Shown piece after piece: positions 1-10,931 of a stretch of 64,000 bases of DNA. The notes under the pieces are model-generated. The model was not told the DNA's origin. It saw only the letters and a list, made by a program, of their open reading frames with translations, and ran no database searches. Position 1 is the stretch's first letter. Each line of letters starts with the position of its first letter. The translations under genes were made by a program, and so were the position numbers. This DNA comes from Burkholderiaceae bacterium (GTDB taxonomy: Bacteria; Pseudomonadota; Gammaproteobacteria; Burkholderiales; Burkholderiaceae), in the NCBI GenBank assembly GCA_947472645.1, contig CANJBQ010000003.1, positions 62,001 through 126,000 of the forward strand, written 5' to 3'.

Positions 1-489
1 ACGGTACCTCATTTAGCTGCAGAAACCTTTAATCAAATGCTAGGTATCGAGCCGGTTCACGTTCCTTTCAAAGGTAGCTCCCCGGCGACTCAAGCCGTTT
101 TGGCGGGTGATGTAGGATTTACTTTTTCTAGTATGCCTCCTGCTTTAAGTCTCGTTCAGGGTAAAAAATTGATTGCACTAGGCGTTACTACTAAAAATCG
201 AGTTAATGCTGTACCTGATGTACCAACTATTTCTGAAGCGGGTTTACCGGGTTATGAATTTGTTTTGTACAGCGGAATTTTAGGGCCTAAGGGAATGTCA
301 CCCGAGTTAGTTAAAAAAATTAATCAATTATTTGTAGATGTGGTTAATAGTTCAGAAATGAAACAGGTTTATGCCTCTATTGGAGCAGATCCGATTACCA
401 ATACTCCTACGGAATTTACGGTGCATATGAATCAGGAAGTCATTAAAATGGTTAAAGCCGTTAAAGTTGCTGGCGCACATATAGATTGA
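1..489 (+). CDS. Bug-family tripartite tricarboxylate transporter substrate-binding protein (3' part)
   Basis: The reading frame is open from the first base, so the gene is cut by the window edge and only its last 162 codons are visible. The text HLAAETFN...EPVHVPFKGSSPATQAVLAGDVGFTF and the later DVPTISEAGLPGYEF and GPKGMSPELVKKIN segments are hallmarks of the Bug/TctC receptors: periplasmic binding proteins that bind small carboxylates, often for TctAB-type secondary transporters. The ligand cannot be read from sequence. Bug receptors are hugely expanded in Burkholderiales and many are orphans. No tctA or tctB gene is visible here, but the upstream side is outside the window. A deacetylase-family gene starts 5 nt downstream, so the two are probably co-transcribed. 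Confidence 0.9.
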   Translation, partial: TVPHLAAETFNQMLGIEPVHVPFKGSSPATQAVLAGDVGFTFSSMPPALSLVQGKKLIALGVTTKNRVNAVPDVPTISEAGLPGYEFVLYSGILGPKGMSPELVKKINQLFVDVVNSSEMKQVYASIGADPITNTPTEFTVHMNQEVIKMVKAVKVAGAHID

Positions 490-494
490 GATAA

Positions 495-1403
495 ATGATT
501 AAATTACTACCAAAACATACTCGATATGATTACATTCCTCTTCCAGAGAGAAAAGATTACAGTTGGCCAGATGGTAAGCGCTTAGCCTTTGTCGTCACCA
601 CCAATGTTGAGTGCTTTGCCTTTGGAGCAGGACTTGGGCATGATCCGGCAAAGATCGGTGAGCCTCAAACTCACCGAAATTACTCCTGGAGAGATTACGG
701 AAATCGTATTGGTATTTGGCGATTTTTTGAGCTTTTTGATGAGCTAAAGATGCCTCTGGGGCATAACGTTAATAGTCTTTTGTATGATTACGCCCCTCAA
801 ATTATGGATGCCATTCGAAAGCGTGGGGATGAGTTTGTTGCCCATGGTCGAACTAATGCCGAGAATTTGCGAGGCATGTGGGAGGCTGACGAAAAAAGAA
901 TTATTGATGATATTGTGCAGACATTCGTGAAACATGAGGGAGCTGCACCGATGGGTTGGATGGGAGCAGGGGCTTATGAAACCCCCCATACTCCAGACCT
1001 ATTGAAGGAGGCTGGATTTAAATACCTGATGGATTGGCCAATGGACGATCAGCCTATCTGGATGAATACACGAAGCGGGCCTATTTTGTCTGTACCTTAT
1101 CCGATTGAACTCAATGATTCGCAAGTAGTGATTCATCGTAAACAAGACGGCAAAGATTTTTGTGACATGATTGTTGATCAATTTGATGAAATGATGGATC
1201 AGTGTCTGAATCATCCTTTGGTAATGAATGTATCCGTCCACCCATACGTGTTTGGGCAGCCTTTTCGGTTAAGAAATCTGCGCCTCGCCTTACGTCACTG
1301 TTTGGAGCACCCTAAGGCTCAAGAGCTGGTTTGGAAGGCGAGACCGATGGATGTTGCTAACTACTGCCTTAGCCTACCTCAAGGCATTATTCCAGGTAGT
1401 TAA
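495..1403 (+). CDS. Polysaccharide deacetylase (NodB-homology) family protein
   Basis: A 302-aa protein with features of the carbohydrate esterase 4/PuuE-like fold: an N-terminal strand with TTNVECFAFG, VAHGRTNAENL (metal-site His and neighbours), GWMGAGAYETPHTPDLLKEAGFKYLMDW, and a late VSVHPYVFGQPFR segment. No signal peptide is seen, so it is likely cytoplasmic. Members of this branch include peptidoglycan-deacetylase-like and allantoinase-like (PuuE) amidohydrolases. In Burkholderiales, genes of this kind commonly sit beside Bug receptors, which suggests a role in breaking down a small imported amide or carboxylate rather than cell-wall editing. The start is ATG 5 nt after the Bug gene stop. 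The substrate is unknown. Confidence 0.75.
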   Translation: MIKLLPKHTRYDYIPLPERKDYSWPDGKRLAFVVTTNVECFAFGAGLGHDPAKIGEPQTHRNYSWRDYGNRIGIWRFFELFDELKMPLGHNVNSLLYDYAPQIMDAIRKRGDEFVAHGRTNAENLRGMWEADEKRIIDDIVQTFVKHEGAAPMGWMGAGAYETPHTPDLLKEAGFKYLMDWPMDDQPIWMNTRSGPILSVPYPIELNDSQVVIHRKQDGKDFCDMIVDQFDEMMDQCLNHPLVMNVSVHPYVFGQPFRLRNLRLALRHCLEHPKAQELVWKARPMDVANYCLSLPQGIIPGS

Positions 1404-1454
1404 TGATGAAATTTGAACTTAGTAGTAAAGTGGCTTTATCAAGTACTCTAGTTT

Positions 1455-1483
1455 TAATTCTGTCATCAAATATGCTCTATAAT
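1455..1483 (+). promoter_or_regulatory. Candidate sigma70 promoter for the nuo operon
   Basis: A perfect TATAAT lies at 1478-1483 in the 131-bp gap before nuoA. A weak AT-rich -35 (TTAATT-like, around 1454-1459) sits about 18 bp upstream. It is the only consensus -10 in the gap, and the long operon that follows needs a promoter here. The -35 match is poor. Confidence 0.5.
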
Positions 1484-1534
1484 CATGCATGTGAATATGT
1501 AATTTTAATGACATAAATTATTACTGGAATTAAA

Positions 1535-1894
1535 TTGAATCTTGGCAACTATCTCCCAGTTTTATTATTTATATTAGTCGGCATAGGTGTCGGACTTGTG
1601 CCAATGGCTCTAGGTAAGATTCTCGGCCCATCAAATCCAGACCCAGAAAAAATTTCTCCTTACGAATGTGGTTTTGATGCATTTGAAGATGCTCGAATGA
1701 AGTTTGACGTACGTTATTACTTGGTAGCTATTTTATTTATCCTTTTTGATCTTGAGACAGCATTTTTATTCCCTTGGGGAGTTGCTTTAAAAGAGATTGG
1801 AGTTGCAGGGTATATGTCAATGATTGTGTTTCTTTTGGAGTTTGTAGTAGGTTTTGTTTATATTTGGAAAAAGGGTGCCCTCGACTGGGAATAG
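1535..1894 (+). CDS. nuoA: NADH-quinone oxidoreductase subunit A
   Basis: A 119-aa membrane subunit of complex I and the first gene of the 14-gene nuo operon. Three hydrophobic helices are visible (about residues 8-28, 62-82 and 90-110), separated by the conserved loop [21 protein letters not shown]. This loop holds the Cys-Gly-Phe segment that lines the quinone-access region next to NuoH. The start is taken as TTG because [16 protein letters not shown] aligns with the usual family N-terminus and no ATG is available. The ribosome-binding site (TGGAA, about 1525) is weak. The length is normal for the family. Confidence 0.95.
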   Translation: MNLGNYLPVLLFILVGIGVGLVPMALGKILGPSNPDPEKISPYECGFDAFEDARMKFDVRYYLVAILFILFDLETAFLFPWGVALKEIGVAGYMSMIVFLLEFVVGFVYIWKKGALDWE

Positions 1895-1916
1895 TTAAGG
1901 GCCATAAAAAAAGTAT

Positions 1917-2399
1917 ATGGCGCTAGAAGGTTTGTTAAAGGAAGGTTTTGTCACAATGTCAGCTGATAAGCTGATTAATTGGACAAGAACTGGATCGTTA
2001 TGGCCAATGACATTTGGCTTGGCTTGTTGTGCCGTCGAAATGATGCATGCTGGCGCAGCTAGATATGATCTAGACCGTTTTGGGGTTGTGTTTAGACCAT
2101 CTCCTCGTCAATCTGATTTAATGATTGTTGCAGGAACCCTTTGCAATAAGATGGCACCAGCTTTGCGTAAAGTCTATGACCAAATGCCAGAACCGCGTTG
2201 GGTATTATCAATGGGTTCTTGTGCAAACGGTGGTGGTTACTATCACTACTCTTATTCTGTTGTTCGCGGTTGTGATCGGATTGTGCCGGTTGATGTGTAT
2301 GTGCCTGGCTGCCCGCCCACTGCTGAAGCTTTGATGTATGGAATTATTCAGCTTCAAGCAAAGATTCGACGTACTTCGACCATTGCTAGAAAAGAATAG
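1917..2399 (+). CDS. nuoB: NADH-quinone oxidoreductase subunit B
   Basis: A 160-aa peripheral-arm subunit that carries the terminal [4Fe-4S] cluster N2, the direct electron donor to quinone. All four cluster cysteines are present: the adjacent pair C37/C38 in [12 protein letters not shown]102 in [16 protein letters not shown], and C132 in [12 protein letters not shown]. It lies 22 nt after nuoA and 9 nt before nuoC. The first two residues overlap no other gene, and the length is typical for betaproteobacteria. Confidence 0.97.
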   Translation: MALEGLLKEGFVTMSADKLINWTRTGSLWPMTFGLACCAVEMMHAGAARYDLDRFGVVFRPSPRQSDLMIVAGTLCNKMAPALRKVYDQMPEPRWVLSMGSCANGGGYYHYSYSVVRGCDRIVPVDVYVPGCPPTAEALMYGIIQLQAKIRRTSTIARKE

Positions 2400-2408
2400 A
2401 GACTACTC

Positions 2409-2999
2409 ATGGACGATCATTTAATTCAACTTGCGCAAACTCTTGAGAAGTCTTTTGGAAAATACGCCAAGATTGAAGTTGCGTTGAATGAGGTTACCTT
2501 AACTGTTCCCGCAGAGCACTACATACAAACGGCGATGACACTTCGCGATGATAAGGTATTTTCCTTTGAGCAACTGATTGATTTGTGTGGCGTAGATTTT
2601 CAGAGTTATGGTGATATGCAGTGGACTGGATTAAGGTTTGCGGTGGTATCGCATCTTCTTTCAGTGAGCAGAAATTCTCGGTTACGTCTAAAGGTTTTTG
2701 TACCTAACGATGATTTTCCAGTAATCCATAGTTTATTGGGTATTTGGAGTTCCGCAAATTGGTATGAGCGTGAAGCATTCGATTTATTTGGGATTATTTT
2801 TGAAGGTCATGATGATTTGCGTCGAATTTTGACGGATTATGGATTTATCGGCCATCCGTTCAGAAAAGATTTCCCAGTTTCTGGTCAAGTAGAGATGCGT
2901 TATGACGCAGAACAAAAGCGTGTTATTTATCAGCCAGTCACCATCGAGCCCCGTGAAGTAACGCCACGTATTATTCGTGAAAAAAGTTACGGAGCTTAA
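2409..2999 (+). CDS. nuoC: NADH-quinone oxidoreductase subunit C
   Basis: A 196-aa peripheral-arm subunit (30-kDa type), separate from NuoD as in most betaproteobacteria and not fused as in E. coli. The signature [29 protein letters not shown] and the following [12 protein letters not shown] are complete. It has no cofactor; it forms part of the quinone-binding arm with NuoB and NuoD. The stop lies directly before the ATG of nuoD (TAATATG), so translation is probably coupled. Confidence 0.96.
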   Translation: MDDHLIQLAQTLEKSFGKYAKIEVALNEVTLTVPAEHYIQTAMTLRDDKVFSFEQLIDLCGVDFQSYGDMQWTGLRFAVVSHLLSVSRNSRLRLKVFVPNDDFPVIHSLLGIWSSANWYEREAFDLFGIIFEGHDDLRRILTDYGFIGHPFRKDFPVSGQVEMRYDAEQKRVIYQPVTIEPREVTPRIIREKSYGA

Positions 3000-3000
3000 T

Positions 3001-4254
3001 ATGGCAGAAATTAAAAATTACACGCTTAATTTTGGACCTCAGCATCCAGCTGCACATGGAGTACTACGCCTTGTTTTAGAGTTGGATGGTGAGGTGATTC
3101 AACGTGCGGATCCGCACATTGGTTTGCTCCATCGCGCGACCGAGAAATTAGCTGAAACACGAACTTGGGCTCAAAACATTCCCTATATGGATCGCTTAGA
3201 TTATGTATCGATGATGGCGAATGAGCATGCTTACGTCATGGCGATTGAGAAATTATTAGAAATTGATGTGCCGATTCGTGCTCAGTACATACGGGTCATG
3301 TTTGATGAGATCACTCGATTACTCAATCATCTATTGTGGATTGGTTGTCATGGACTCGACGTAGGTGCAATGGCAGTTTTCCTGTACGCTTTCAGGGAAC
3401 GTGAAGACTTATTTGATATGTATGAGGCTGTTTCAGGAGCAAGGATGCACGCCGCATACTATCGACCTGGCGGAGTTTATAGAGACTTACCAGATCAAAT
3501 GCCTCAATATACAGCCAATAAAATTCGTGGCGAAAAAGCAATGAAGAAAATTAATGAGAATCGTACAGGATCATTACTTGATTTCATAGAAGATTTCACG
3601 AATCGATTTCCAACTTATGTTGATGAATATGAAACCTTGTTAACAGATAATCGTATTTGGAAGCAGCGTCTAGTTGGTATAGGTGTGGTTACTCCTGAGC
3701 GTGCTTTGCAATTAGGTTTTACTGGTCCGATGTTACGTGGATCAGGAATCGAATGGGATCTACGTAAAAAGCAACCTTATGAAGTGTATGATCAATTAAA
3801 TTTTGACATCCCTGTTGGAGTCAACGGCGATAGTTATGACCGTTATTTAGTGCGTGTTGAAGAAATGCGTCAATCGAACAATATTATTAAGCAATGCATT
3901 GCTTGGCTAAAAACAAATCCAGGCCCAGTCATTAGTGATAACCATAAAGTGGCCGTGCCTAGTCGTGTGGATATGAAGTCCAATATGGAAGAGTTGATAC
4001 ACCACTTTAAGTTATTTACTGAGGGATTGCATGTGCCTGCAGGGCAAGCATATGCAGCTGTTGAACACCCAAAAGGTGAGTTTGGAATATATGCTATTTC
4101 AGATGGAGCCAATAAACCATATCGTTTAAAAATTCGAGCACCTGGCTTTCCACATTTAGCGGCTTTAGATGAAATGGCTAAAGGCCATATGATTGCTGAT
4201 GCAGTCACTATTATTGGAACTCAAGACATTGTGTTTGGTGAAATAGATCGTTAG
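3001..4254 (+). CDS. nuoD: NADH-quinone oxidoreductase subunit D
   Basis: A 417-aa 49-kDa-type subunit that forms the quinone pocket with NuoB. The N-terminus [20 protein letters not shown] carries the family's GPQHPAAHG loop; [12 protein letters not shown] and the tail ending DIVFGEIDR are also conserved. The ATG at 3001 was chosen over an in-frame GTG at 2977 that would overlap nuoC, because it is preceded by CGGAG and gives the normal family length. It follows the nuoC stop by one base. Confidence 0.96.
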   Translation: MAEIKNYTLNFGPQHPAAHGVLRLVLELDGEVIQRADPHIGLLHRATEKLAETRTWAQNIPYMDRLDYVSMMANEHAYVMAIEKLLEIDVPIRAQYIRVMFDEITRLLNHLLWIGCHGLDVGAMAVFLYAFREREDLFDMYEAVSGARMHAAYYRPGGVYRDLPDQMPQYTANKIRGEKAMKKINENRTGSLLDFIEDFTNRFPTYVDEYETLLTDNRIWKQRLVGIGVVTPERALQLGFTGPMLRGSGIEWDLRKKQPYEVYDQLNFDIPVGVNGDSYDRYLVRVEEMRQSNNIIKQCIAWLKTNPGPVISDNHKVAVPSRVDMKSNMEELIHHFKLFTEGLHVPAGQAYAAVEHPKGEFGIYAISDGANKPYRLKIRAPGFPHLAALDEMAKGHMIADAVTIIGTQDIVFGEIDR

Positions 4255-4263
4255 GAAAAGTAG

Positions 4264-4758
4264 ATGCTGTCTGAAAACTCCCTCAAAGAAATTACGCGTA
4301 ATATCGCGAAATATCCGGCGGATCAAAAACAATCAGCTGTGATGGCTGCATTAGCCGTTGCTCAAGATGAGTATGGTTGGTTGTCCTCTGAAGCTATTGC
4401 CGAGATTGCGCAAATTTTAGAGATGCCTCCTATTTGGGTTCAAGAAGTTGCTACGTTTTATAACATGTATAACGTAGCACCTGCCGGAACATTTAAATTG
4501 TCAATCTGTACTAATTTACCATGTGAGTTATCAGGTGGTAAACGTGCCGCAGAATATCTTAAACAAAAACTTGGCATTGACTTTGGGCAAACAACTCCTT
4601 GCGGAACTTTTACTTTGGTTGAAGGCGAGTGCATGGGCGCTTGTGGTGATGCTCCGGTAGCACTAGTTAATAACAAAAGAATGTGTAGTTGGTTGAGCAA
4701 CGATAAATTAGATGCTTTACTGGAAGAGTTACAAACCAGTGTGAAAGTGACGGGCTAG
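4264..4758 (+). CDS. nuoE: NADH-quinone oxidoreductase subunit E
   Basis: A 164-aa thioredoxin-fold subunit of the NADH dehydrogenase module. The [2Fe-2S] cluster N1a ligands are C82 and C87 ([12 protein letters not shown]) and C123 and C127 ([12 protein letters not shown]), in the canonical C-x4-C and C-x3-C spacing. The N-terminal helical part (residues 1-65) ends in [11 protein letters not shown], typical of the family. It is 9 nt after nuoD and 5 nt before nuoF. Confidence 0.96.
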   Translation: MLSENSLKEITRNIAKYPADQKQSAVMAALAVAQDEYGWLSSEAIAEIAQILEMPPIWVQEVATFYNMYNVAPAGTFKLSICTNLPCELSGGKRAAEYLKQKLGIDFGQTTPCGTFTLVEGECMGACGDAPVALVNNKRMCSWLSNDKLDALLEELQTSVKVTG

Positions 4759-4763
4759 ACAAG

Positions 4764-6059
4764 ATGACCTCATTGCATGACTTACACATTAACCCATTAA
4801 TACTGGCTAATTTAAATGGTACGAATTGGCATTTGAATGACTATGTTGCTAGAGGTGGGTATGCATCTTTAAGAAAAATTATTGAAGAGAAGATTCCTCA
4901 GGATCAGGTGATTGCCACTGTGAAAGCCTCAGGTCTTCGTGGACGTGGTGGTGCAGGATTTCCAACCGGCTTAAAGTGGAGCTTTATGCCTCGGCAATTG
5001 CCTGGCGATAAGTATTTAGTCTGTAATTCGGATGAAGGTGAGCCGGGTACATTTAAGGATCGTGACATTTTGCGCTATAACCCTCATGCTCTGATTGAGG
5101 GAATGACGATTGCTGCTTATGCCATGGGTATTCCTGTGGGATACAACTATATTCATGGAGAGATTTGGCGTGAGTATGAGATATTTGAAGAAGCGCTTGA
5201 AGAAGCTAGGGCGGCTGGTTATTTAGGAGCAAATATTCTTGGCTCAAATTTCTCATTTCAGTTACATGCGCATCATGGTTATGGTGCATACATTTGTGGT
5301 GAAGAGACAGCTTTACTAGAGTCATTAGAAGGTAAAAAGGGACAACCTCGATTTAAGCCACCATTTCCTGCAAGTTTTGGTTTATACGGCAAGCCGACGA
5401 CGATTAACAATACAGAGACATTTGCAGCAGTTCCTTTTATATTTTCTATCGGCGCAGATGCCTATGCCAAATTGGGTAAGCCGAATAATGGGGGTACCAA
5501 AATATTCTCCATCTCAGGTGATGTTGTTCGTCCCGGTAATTATGAAATCCCTTTAGGGACACCATTCCATAAATTATTGGAGTTGGCTGGTGGGATGCGT
5601 GATGGCAAGAAAATTAAAGCAGTGATTCCTGGCGGGTCGTCAGCTCCTGTAATACCCGGTGAGATGATGTTAGCTACGGATATGGACTATGACAGTATTG
5701 CGAAAGCGGGTTCCATGCTGGGTTCTGGAGCTGTCATAGTGATGGACGAAACACGTTGCATGGTGAAGTCACTACTGAGACTTTCTTATTTTTATCATGA
5801 AGAGTCTTGTGGCCAATGTACACCTTGCCGTGAGGGAACTGGTTGGTTATGGCGAATGGTCAATCGGATTGAACATGGCCAAGGTCGTCCAGAAGATTTG
5901 GATCTTCTAAATGATGTAGCTGGCAATATCATGGGCCGTACAATTTGTGCACTTGGCGATGCAGCCGCAATGCCAGTCCGTGGCATGTTGAAGCATTACA
6001 TGAGTGAATTTGTTTATCACGTTGAGAATAAGCGCTGCTTAGTTCCACAGTACGTTTAA
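4764..6059 (+). CDS. nuoF: NADH-quinone oxidoreductase subunit F
   Basis: A 431-aa subunit that oxidises NADH. The glycine-rich NADH loop [16 protein letters not shown] spans about residues 57-72 and the FMN site [13 protein letters not shown] about 88-100. The [4Fe-4S] N3 ligands are C349, C352 and C355 ([12 protein letters not shown]) and C395 ([10 protein letters not shown]). All are intact. Together with NuoE and NuoG it forms the electron-input module. The length is standard. Confidence 0.97.
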   Translation: MTSLHDLHINPLILANLNGTNWHLNDYVARGGYASLRKIIEEKIPQDQVIATVKASGLRGRGGAGFPTGLKWSFMPRQLPGDKYLVCNSDEGEPGTFKDRDILRYNPHALIEGMTIAAYAMGIPVGYNYIHGEIWREYEIFEEALEEARAAGYLGANILGSNFSFQLHAHHGYGAYICGEETALLESLEGKKGQPRFKPPFPASFGLYGKPTTINNTETFAAVPFIFSIGADAYAKLGKPNNGGTKIFSISGDVVRPGNYEIPLGTPFHKLLELAGGMRDGKKIKAVIPGGSSAPVIPGEMMLATDMDYDSIAKAGSMLGSGAVIVMDETRCMVKSLLRLSYFYHEESCGQCTPCREGTGWLWRMVNRIEHGQGRPEDLDLLNDVAGNIMGRTICALGDAAAMPVRGMLKHYMSEFVYHVENKRCLVPQYV

Positions 6060-6085
6060 TGTTAACGATTAAGGTGAGTTAAAGA

Positions 6086-8395
6086 ATGATTCAAATTGAG
6101 ATAGACGGAAAACCGGTAGAAGTTAAAGAAGGCTCGACCGTGATTCAGGCTGCCCATAGTATTGGCACGTATATTCCTCACTTTTGTTATCACAAGAAAT
6201 TATCGATCGCGGCGAATTGTAGAATGTGTTTGGTAGAGGTTGAGAAAGCTCCAAAGCCTGTTCCTGCATGCGCTACACCGGTTAATAATGGCATGAAGAT
6301 TTTTACCCGATCTGAGAAAGCGATTAACGCTCAAAAATCTGTCATGGAGTTTTTATTAATCAATCATCCTCTGGATTGCCCCATTTGTGATCAGGGTGGG
6401 GAGTGTCAATTACAAGATTTAACGGTGGGTTATGGTAAGTCAAGCTCTCGTTATCAAGAAGAAAAAAGAGTTGTCTTTCATAAAAATGTTGGCCCATTGA
6501 TTTCCATGGAAGAGATGAGTCGTTGTATCCATTGCACAAGATGTGTTCGTTTTGGTCAAGAGATTGCTGGCGTTATGGAACTGGGCATGTTGGGCCGTGG
6601 TGAGCATTCTGAGATCACATCTTTTGTGGGACAGACGGTTGATTCAGAAATGTCGGGCAACATGATTGATATTTGTCCGGTAGGTGCATTGACAAGTAAG
6701 CCATTCCGTTACGCAGCTAGAACTTGGGAACTTGGGAGGAAAAGTTCTTTAAGTCCGCATGATTCTCTTGGTAGTAATACGGTAATTCAAACTAAGGCTG
6801 AGCGTGTAATGCGTGTAGTCCCTAGAGAAAATGAAGATATTAATGAATGTTGGATTTCTGATAAAGATCGTTTTGCCTATGAAGGATTAAATAGTGAAGA
6901 TCGCCTTCAGCATCCGATTATTAAGCAAAATGGAGAGTGGATTGATTGTGATTGGCAATCAGCTCTAGAATATGTGGCTAGTGGACTATCAGGCGTGATG
7001 GCTGATCATGGGCCTACTGGTGTGGCAGCCTTAGCTCATCCGATGACGAGTGTTGAAGAATTATTTTTATTACAAAAAATGATGAAGCAGTTAGGCGTTA
7101 AGGATATTGAGACTCGATTGAGACAGTCTGCACCGATGAGTGATATTTCAGTTCCTTGGCTGGGTTTACCTATTGTGGACCTTGAAAAATTAGAAAGAGC
7201 TCTTGTGATTGGGAGCTTTTTACGTAAAGATCACCCATTAATAGCATCACGTTTACGTAAGGCTACTAAATCAGGCTTGAAAATGATGAGGTTAGATGCG
7301 GGTTCTGATGATTGGCTAATGCCAATCAAGAATTATTCATCAGCCCCATCACTTTGGTTAAAAAGTTTGCAATCGATCGTCGTCGCAGTTGCTCATGCCA
7401 AATCGATACCAACTCCATTAGGTCTTGAAGAAACCTCAGAGCAGGCCACATTGTTTGCTCAACTCCTCTTAGATGGTGATAAAAAAGCTATTTTTATTGG
7501 TAATGCAGCCCTTTCTCATCCCCAAGCACCTCAAATTGTCGCTTGGGCGCAATGGCTAGCTGATCAAACTGGAGCAAGCATTGGGTTTTTAGGTGATGGG
7601 GCTAATTTTGTTGGAGCTAATATTGTTGGGGCGAATAGTCATGGTGTTGAACCTATTCTTAATGGTTCTAAAAAGGCCGTTGTCCTATATCAGGTAGAAC
7701 CTTTGGCAGACTTATCAAATCCAAAGGTGGCAAAAGCAGCACTCTTACAAGCACAAACAGTGATTGCCATCAGTTCATTTATTTCTGATGATTTATTAGA
7801 GCTAGCGGATGTCATATTGCCGGTGACTACTTATACAGAACAAGCGGGAACCTATATTAATATTGTTGGAGAAGTACAAACCATTCAAGCATCAGTTAGG
7901 CCGCTTGGTCAAGCACGTCCGGGTTGGAAAATACTCCGCGTTTTAGGGGATTTATTAAAACTAGATGGCTTTCAATTTAATACTGTTGAAGAGGTTAGAA
8001 ATACTGCATTGGATGGAGTGGATATTGCGACGTTACTCTCTAATAGAACACAGACAGTATTAGAGGTAGGTAAGACGACATTGAGTCATGATGTAGAAAG
8101 AGTTGCTGATGTGCCTATTTACTTTAGTGACGCCATTGTCCGCAGGGCTCCTTCTTTACATTTGACGACTGATAGTAAAAATTCAATGAAAGTTGGTATA
8201 CCGGCAGGCCTCTTTGCTCAGATGCAGTTAAAAGAGGGAGACCCTATCAAGATTACACAAGGTGATTCGCAAGTAGTTTTGCCGGCAACTATGCAAAAGG
8301 GCTTAGTAGAGGGTGTTGCACGTATTGCTTCGGGTACTCCAGCTAGCGCTAATTTAGGTGATGCATTTGGTCAAATTGTGTTGGAGAAAGCATGA
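6086..8395 (+). CDS. nuoG: NADH-quinone oxidoreductase subunit G
   Basis: A 769-aa subunit with an N-terminal ferredoxin domain carrying a [2Fe-2S] cluster (C34, C45, C48, C62), a His/Cys [4Fe-4S] motif ([14 protein letters not shown]), and a further [4Fe-4S] site ([13 protein letters not shown] ... DICPVGAL). The rest is a molybdopterin-oxidoreductase-like domain that serves as scaffold. It relays electrons from NuoE/F towards NuoI. The stop codon overlaps the nuoH start by 4 nt (ATGA), a sign of translational coupling. Confidence 0.96.
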   Translation: MIQIEIDGKPVEVKEGSTVIQAAHSIGTYIPHFCYHKKLSIAANCRMCLVEVEKAPKPVPACATPVNNGMKIFTRSEKAINAQKSVMEFLLINHPLDCPICDQGGECQLQDLTVGYGKSSSRYQEEKRVVFHKNVGPLISMEEMSRCIHCTRCVRFGQEIAGVMELGMLGRGEHSEITSFVGQTVDSEMSGNMIDICPVGALTSKPFRYAARTWELGRKSSLSPHDSLGSNTVIQTKAERVMRVVPRENEDINECWISDKDRFAYEGLNSEDRLQHPIIKQNGEWIDCDWQSALEYVASGLSGVMADHGPTGVAALAHPMTSVEELFLLQKMMKQLGVKDIETRLRQSAPMSDISVPWLGLPIVDLEKLERALVIGSFLRKDHPLIASRLRKATKSGLKMMRLDAGSDDWLMPIKNYSSAPSLWLKSLQSIVVAVAHAKSIPTPLGLEETSEQATLFAQLLLDGDKKAIFIGNAALSHPQAPQIVAWAQWLADQTGASIGFLGDGANFVGANIVGANSHGVEPILNGSKKAVVLYQVEPLADLSNPKVAKAALLQAQTVIAISSFISDDLLELADVILPVTTYTEQAGTYINIVGEVQTIQASVRPLGQARPGWKILRVLGDLLKLDGFQFNTVEEVRNTALDGVDIATLLSNRTQTVLEVGKTTLSHDVERVADVPIYFSDAIVRRAPSLHLTTDSKNSMKVGIPAGLFAQMQLKEGDPIKITQGDSQVVLPATMQKGLVEGVARIASGTPASANLGDAFGQIVLEKA

Positions 8396-9462
8396 CTTTT
8401 TTAGAGACAATTACAACACAAGGTGAGGCAATTTTTGGACCGTTATGGCCATTAGTATGGGCTCTCATCAGAATTGTCATTATCGTATTGCCGATGTTTG
8501 CTTGTGTTGCATACCTAACTTTGTGGGAACGTAAGTTAATTGGTTGGATGCATTCAAGGTTAGGTCCAAATCGTGTCGGCCCATTAGGCTTGTTACAACC
8601 AATTGCTGATGCTCTTAAATTATTATTAAAAGAAGTTATTCAGCCGATTCGTGCGAATAAGGTCCTCTATATTATCGGTCCGATTATGGTTATAGCACCT
8701 GCCTTTGCTGCTTGGGCGGTAGTGCCATTTCAGGCGGACATGGTTTTAGCTGATGTCAACGCCGGTTTGTTATATGTCATGGCGATTACCTCTGTTGGAG
8801 TTTACGGGGTAATTTTGGCTGGTTGGGCATCAAATTCAAAATACGCTTTTTTAGGGGCAATGCGCGCATCTGCGCAAATGGTTTCTTATGAGATTGCGAT
8901 GGGTTTTGCCTTAGTTACTGTATTGATGGTGACTGGTTCTTTAAACTTAGGTGATATTGTTCGTTCTCAATCACATGGCTTGTTTGCTGATCATGGCGTT
9001 AATTTTCTATCGTGGAACTGGTTACCGTTGCTGCCTATGTTTATGATCTACTTTATTTCTGGGGTAGCAGAAACAAATCGCCACCCATTTGATGTGGTTG
9101 AAGGGGAGTCAGAAATAGTTGCGGGTCATATGATTGAGTATTCAGGAATGGCTTTTGCTATGTTCTTTTTGGCGGAATATGCCAATATGATTTTAATTAC
9201 TACGATGTGTGCAACTTTATTTTTAGGTGGATGGTTACCTATTTTAGACCTACCTATACTGCGTGATATACCAGGTTTTTTCTGGCTGTTCTCAAAAACT
9301 TTTTTATTACTTTCCGTTTTTATTTGGTTAAGAGCTTCATTACCAAGGTATCGATACGATCAAATCATGCGTTTAGGATGGAAAGTTTTTATTCCTCTAT
9401 CTGTTTTTTGGGTCGTTGTCGTTGGTGCATGGATAGTCTCCCCATGGAGTGTATGGAAATGA
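8392..9462 (+). CDS. nuoH: NADH-quinone oxidoreductase subunit H
   Basis: A 356-aa multi-helix membrane subunit that joins the peripheral and membrane arms and lines the quinone chamber. Diagnostic segments are [44 protein letters not shown], and the acidic loop [21 protein letters not shown]. About eight hydrophobic helices can be counted. It overlaps nuoG by 4 nt. Confidence 0.97.
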   Translation: MTFLETITTQGEAIFGPLWPLVWALIRIVIIVLPMFACVAYLTLWERKLIGWMHSRLGPNRVGPLGLLQPIADALKLLLKEVIQPIRANKVLYIIGPIMVIAPAFAAWAVVPFQADMVLADVNAGLLYVMAITSVGVYGVILAGWASNSKYAFLGAMRASAQMVSYEIAMGFALVTVLMVTGSLNLGDIVRSQSHGLFADHGVNFLSWNWLPLLPMFMIYFISGVAETNRHPFDVVEGESEIVAGHMIEYSGMAFAMFFLAEYANMILITTMCATLFLGGWLPILDLPILRDIPGFFWLFSKTFLLLSVFIWLRASLPRYRYDQIMRLGWKVFIPLSVFWVVVVGAWIVSPWSVWK

Positions 9463-9488
9463 TCAACCTTCGCGAGGTAAAGTAAATT

Positions 9489-9980
9489 ATGTTCAATCAG
9501 ATGAAAGAATTTTTAAATAGCTTGCTATTAAAAGAAGTATTTAAAGGCATGGGATTAACAGGGCGTTATTTATTTCAGCCAAAGATAACGGTGCAATATC
9601 CAGAAGAGAAGACACCTATGTCTCCGAGATTTAGAGGCTTACATGCTTTGCGCCGTTATCCAAATGGCGAGGAGCGTTGTATTGCATGCAAAATGTGTGA
9701 AGCAGTTTGTCCTGCTATGGCCATTACTATTGAATCTGACTTGAGAGAAGATGGGACACGTCGTACATCTCGTTATGATATCGATTTAACAAAATGTATA
9801 TTTTGTGGATTTTGCGAAGAAGCTTGTCCAGTAGACGCTATTGTTGAGACTCATATTCATGAGTATCACGGTGAAAAACGTGGAGATCTTTATTTCACTA
9901 AAGATATGTTGCTAGCCGTTGGAGATCAATTTGAAAATGAAATTGCTGCGAATAAAGCAGCTGATGCAAAGTATCGCTAA
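9489..9980 (+). CDS. nuoI: NADH-quinone oxidoreductase subunit I
   Basis: A 163-aa ferredoxin-like subunit with two [4Fe-4S] clusters (N6a/N6b). The first motif is C64-x2-C67-x2-C70-x3-C74 ([12 protein letters not shown]) and the second C103-x2-C106-x2-C109-x3-C113 ([12 protein letters not shown]). It passes electrons from NuoG to cluster N2 in NuoB. It lies 26 nt after nuoH and 11 nt before nuoJ. Confidence 0.97.
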   Translation: MFNQMKEFLNSLLLKEVFKGMGLTGRYLFQPKITVQYPEEKTPMSPRFRGLHALRRYPNGEERCIACKMCEAVCPAMAITIESDLREDGTRRTSRYDIDLTKCIFCGFCEEACPVDAIVETHIHEYHGEKRGDLYFTKDMLLAVGDQFENEIAANKAADAKYR

Positions 9981-9991
9981 GAAAACTATTT

Positions 9992-10618
9992 ATGTCATTT
10001 AATCCGACCTTATTCTTTTTTTATAGCTTTGCTATAGTCCTAGTGATATCAGCATTGAAAGTGATCACGGCTAAAAATCCAGTTCATGCTGCTTTATTTT
10101 TAGTATTAGCATTTTTTAATGCTGCAGGAATTTGGATGTTGCTTGAAGCAGAGTTCTTGTCGATTGCTTTAATTTTGGTTTATGTTGGTGCAGTGATGGT
10201 TTTGTTCTTATTCGTGGTGATGATGCTGGACTTAGATGTATCTCATTTAAGAAATCAGTTTAAACAATTCATCCCCTTAGCCTCCTTAGTGGGTGCTGTG
10301 ATTGTGGCTGAAATGACTTTGGTTTTGGTGCGTGGTTTTATTGGAACGATCCATCCGATGGCAAAAATGACTCCCGAGGGTGAAAGTAACTCGATGAGTT
10401 TAGGTAAATTAATCTACGGTGAGTATGTTTTTAATTTCGAGATTGCAGGAATCATTTTATTAGTTGCCATTATTGCAGCGGTAGCTCTTACTTTACGTCG
10501 TCGCAAAGACCATAAGACACAAGATATAGCTGCTCAAATTCGAACGAAAGCCAGTGATCGTATTCGTATTGTTTCGATGGATGCAGAAAAAGATCATCGC
10601 CAGATAGGGAAAAAATAA
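9992..10618 (+). CDS. nuoJ: NADH-quinone oxidoreductase subunit J
   Basis: A 208-aa membrane subunit with five predicted helices. The conserved segment [28 protein letters not shown] and the glycine-containing helix [20 protein letters not shown] (site of the pi-bulge in complex I structures) are present. The C-terminal about 40 residues are basic and cytoplasmic. The last base of its stop is the first base of the nuoK start (TAATG), so the two are coupled. Confidence 0.96.
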   Translation: MSFNPTLFFFYSFAIVLVISALKVITAKNPVHAALFLVLAFFNAAGIWMLLEAEFLSIALILVYVGAVMVLFLFVVMMLDLDVSHLRNQFKQFIPLASLVGAVIVAEMTLVLVRGFIGTIHPMAKMTPEGESNSMSLGKLIYGEYVFNFEIAGIILLVAIIAAVALTLRRRKDHKTQDIAAQIRTKASDRIRIVSMDAEKDHRQIGKK

Positions 10619-10923
10619 TGATAACTCTTGCGCACTATTTAGTTCTCGCCGCGATGTTATTTGCGATTGGTATTATTGGCATCTTTTTAAATCGTAAAAA
10701 CATAATTGTTTTATTGATGTCGATTGAACTGATGTTATTGGCCGTCAATACTAACTTTATTGCTTTTTCTCACTACTGGGGAGATATGCTCGGCCAGGTG
10801 TTTGTGTTCTTCATTTTAACGGTTGCAGCAGCAGAAGCTGCTATAGGCTTAGCGATTTTAGTCATTTTATTCCGCAGTAGTGACACGGTCAGTACTGAAG
10901 ATCTTGGTCAGTTAAAAGGTTAA
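10618..10923 (+). CDS. nuoK: NADH-quinone oxidoreductase subunit K
   Basis: A 101-aa, three-helix antiporter-like membrane subunit. The two conserved membrane glutamates are visible, in [10 protein letters not shown] and in [12 protein letters not shown]. The length is normal. It overlaps the nuoJ stop by one base and is 8 nt before nuoL. Confidence 0.97.
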   Translation: MITLAHYLVLAAMLFAIGIIGIFLNRKNIIVLLMSIELMLLAVNTNFIAFSHYWGDMLGQVFVFFILTVAAAEAAIGLAILVILFRSSDTVSTEDLGQLKG

Positions 10924-10931
10924 TCGAAAAC

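Noticed and set aside
1403..1516. A 37-codon frame starting MMKFELSSK in the gap before nuoA
   Set aside because: It runs through the candidate nuo promoter, has no ribosome-binding site and no recognisable features.
2977..3000. GTG start for nuoD giving eight extra residues
   Set aside because: It overlaps nuoC, and the family N-terminus begins at the ATG 3001 with a better ribosome-binding site.
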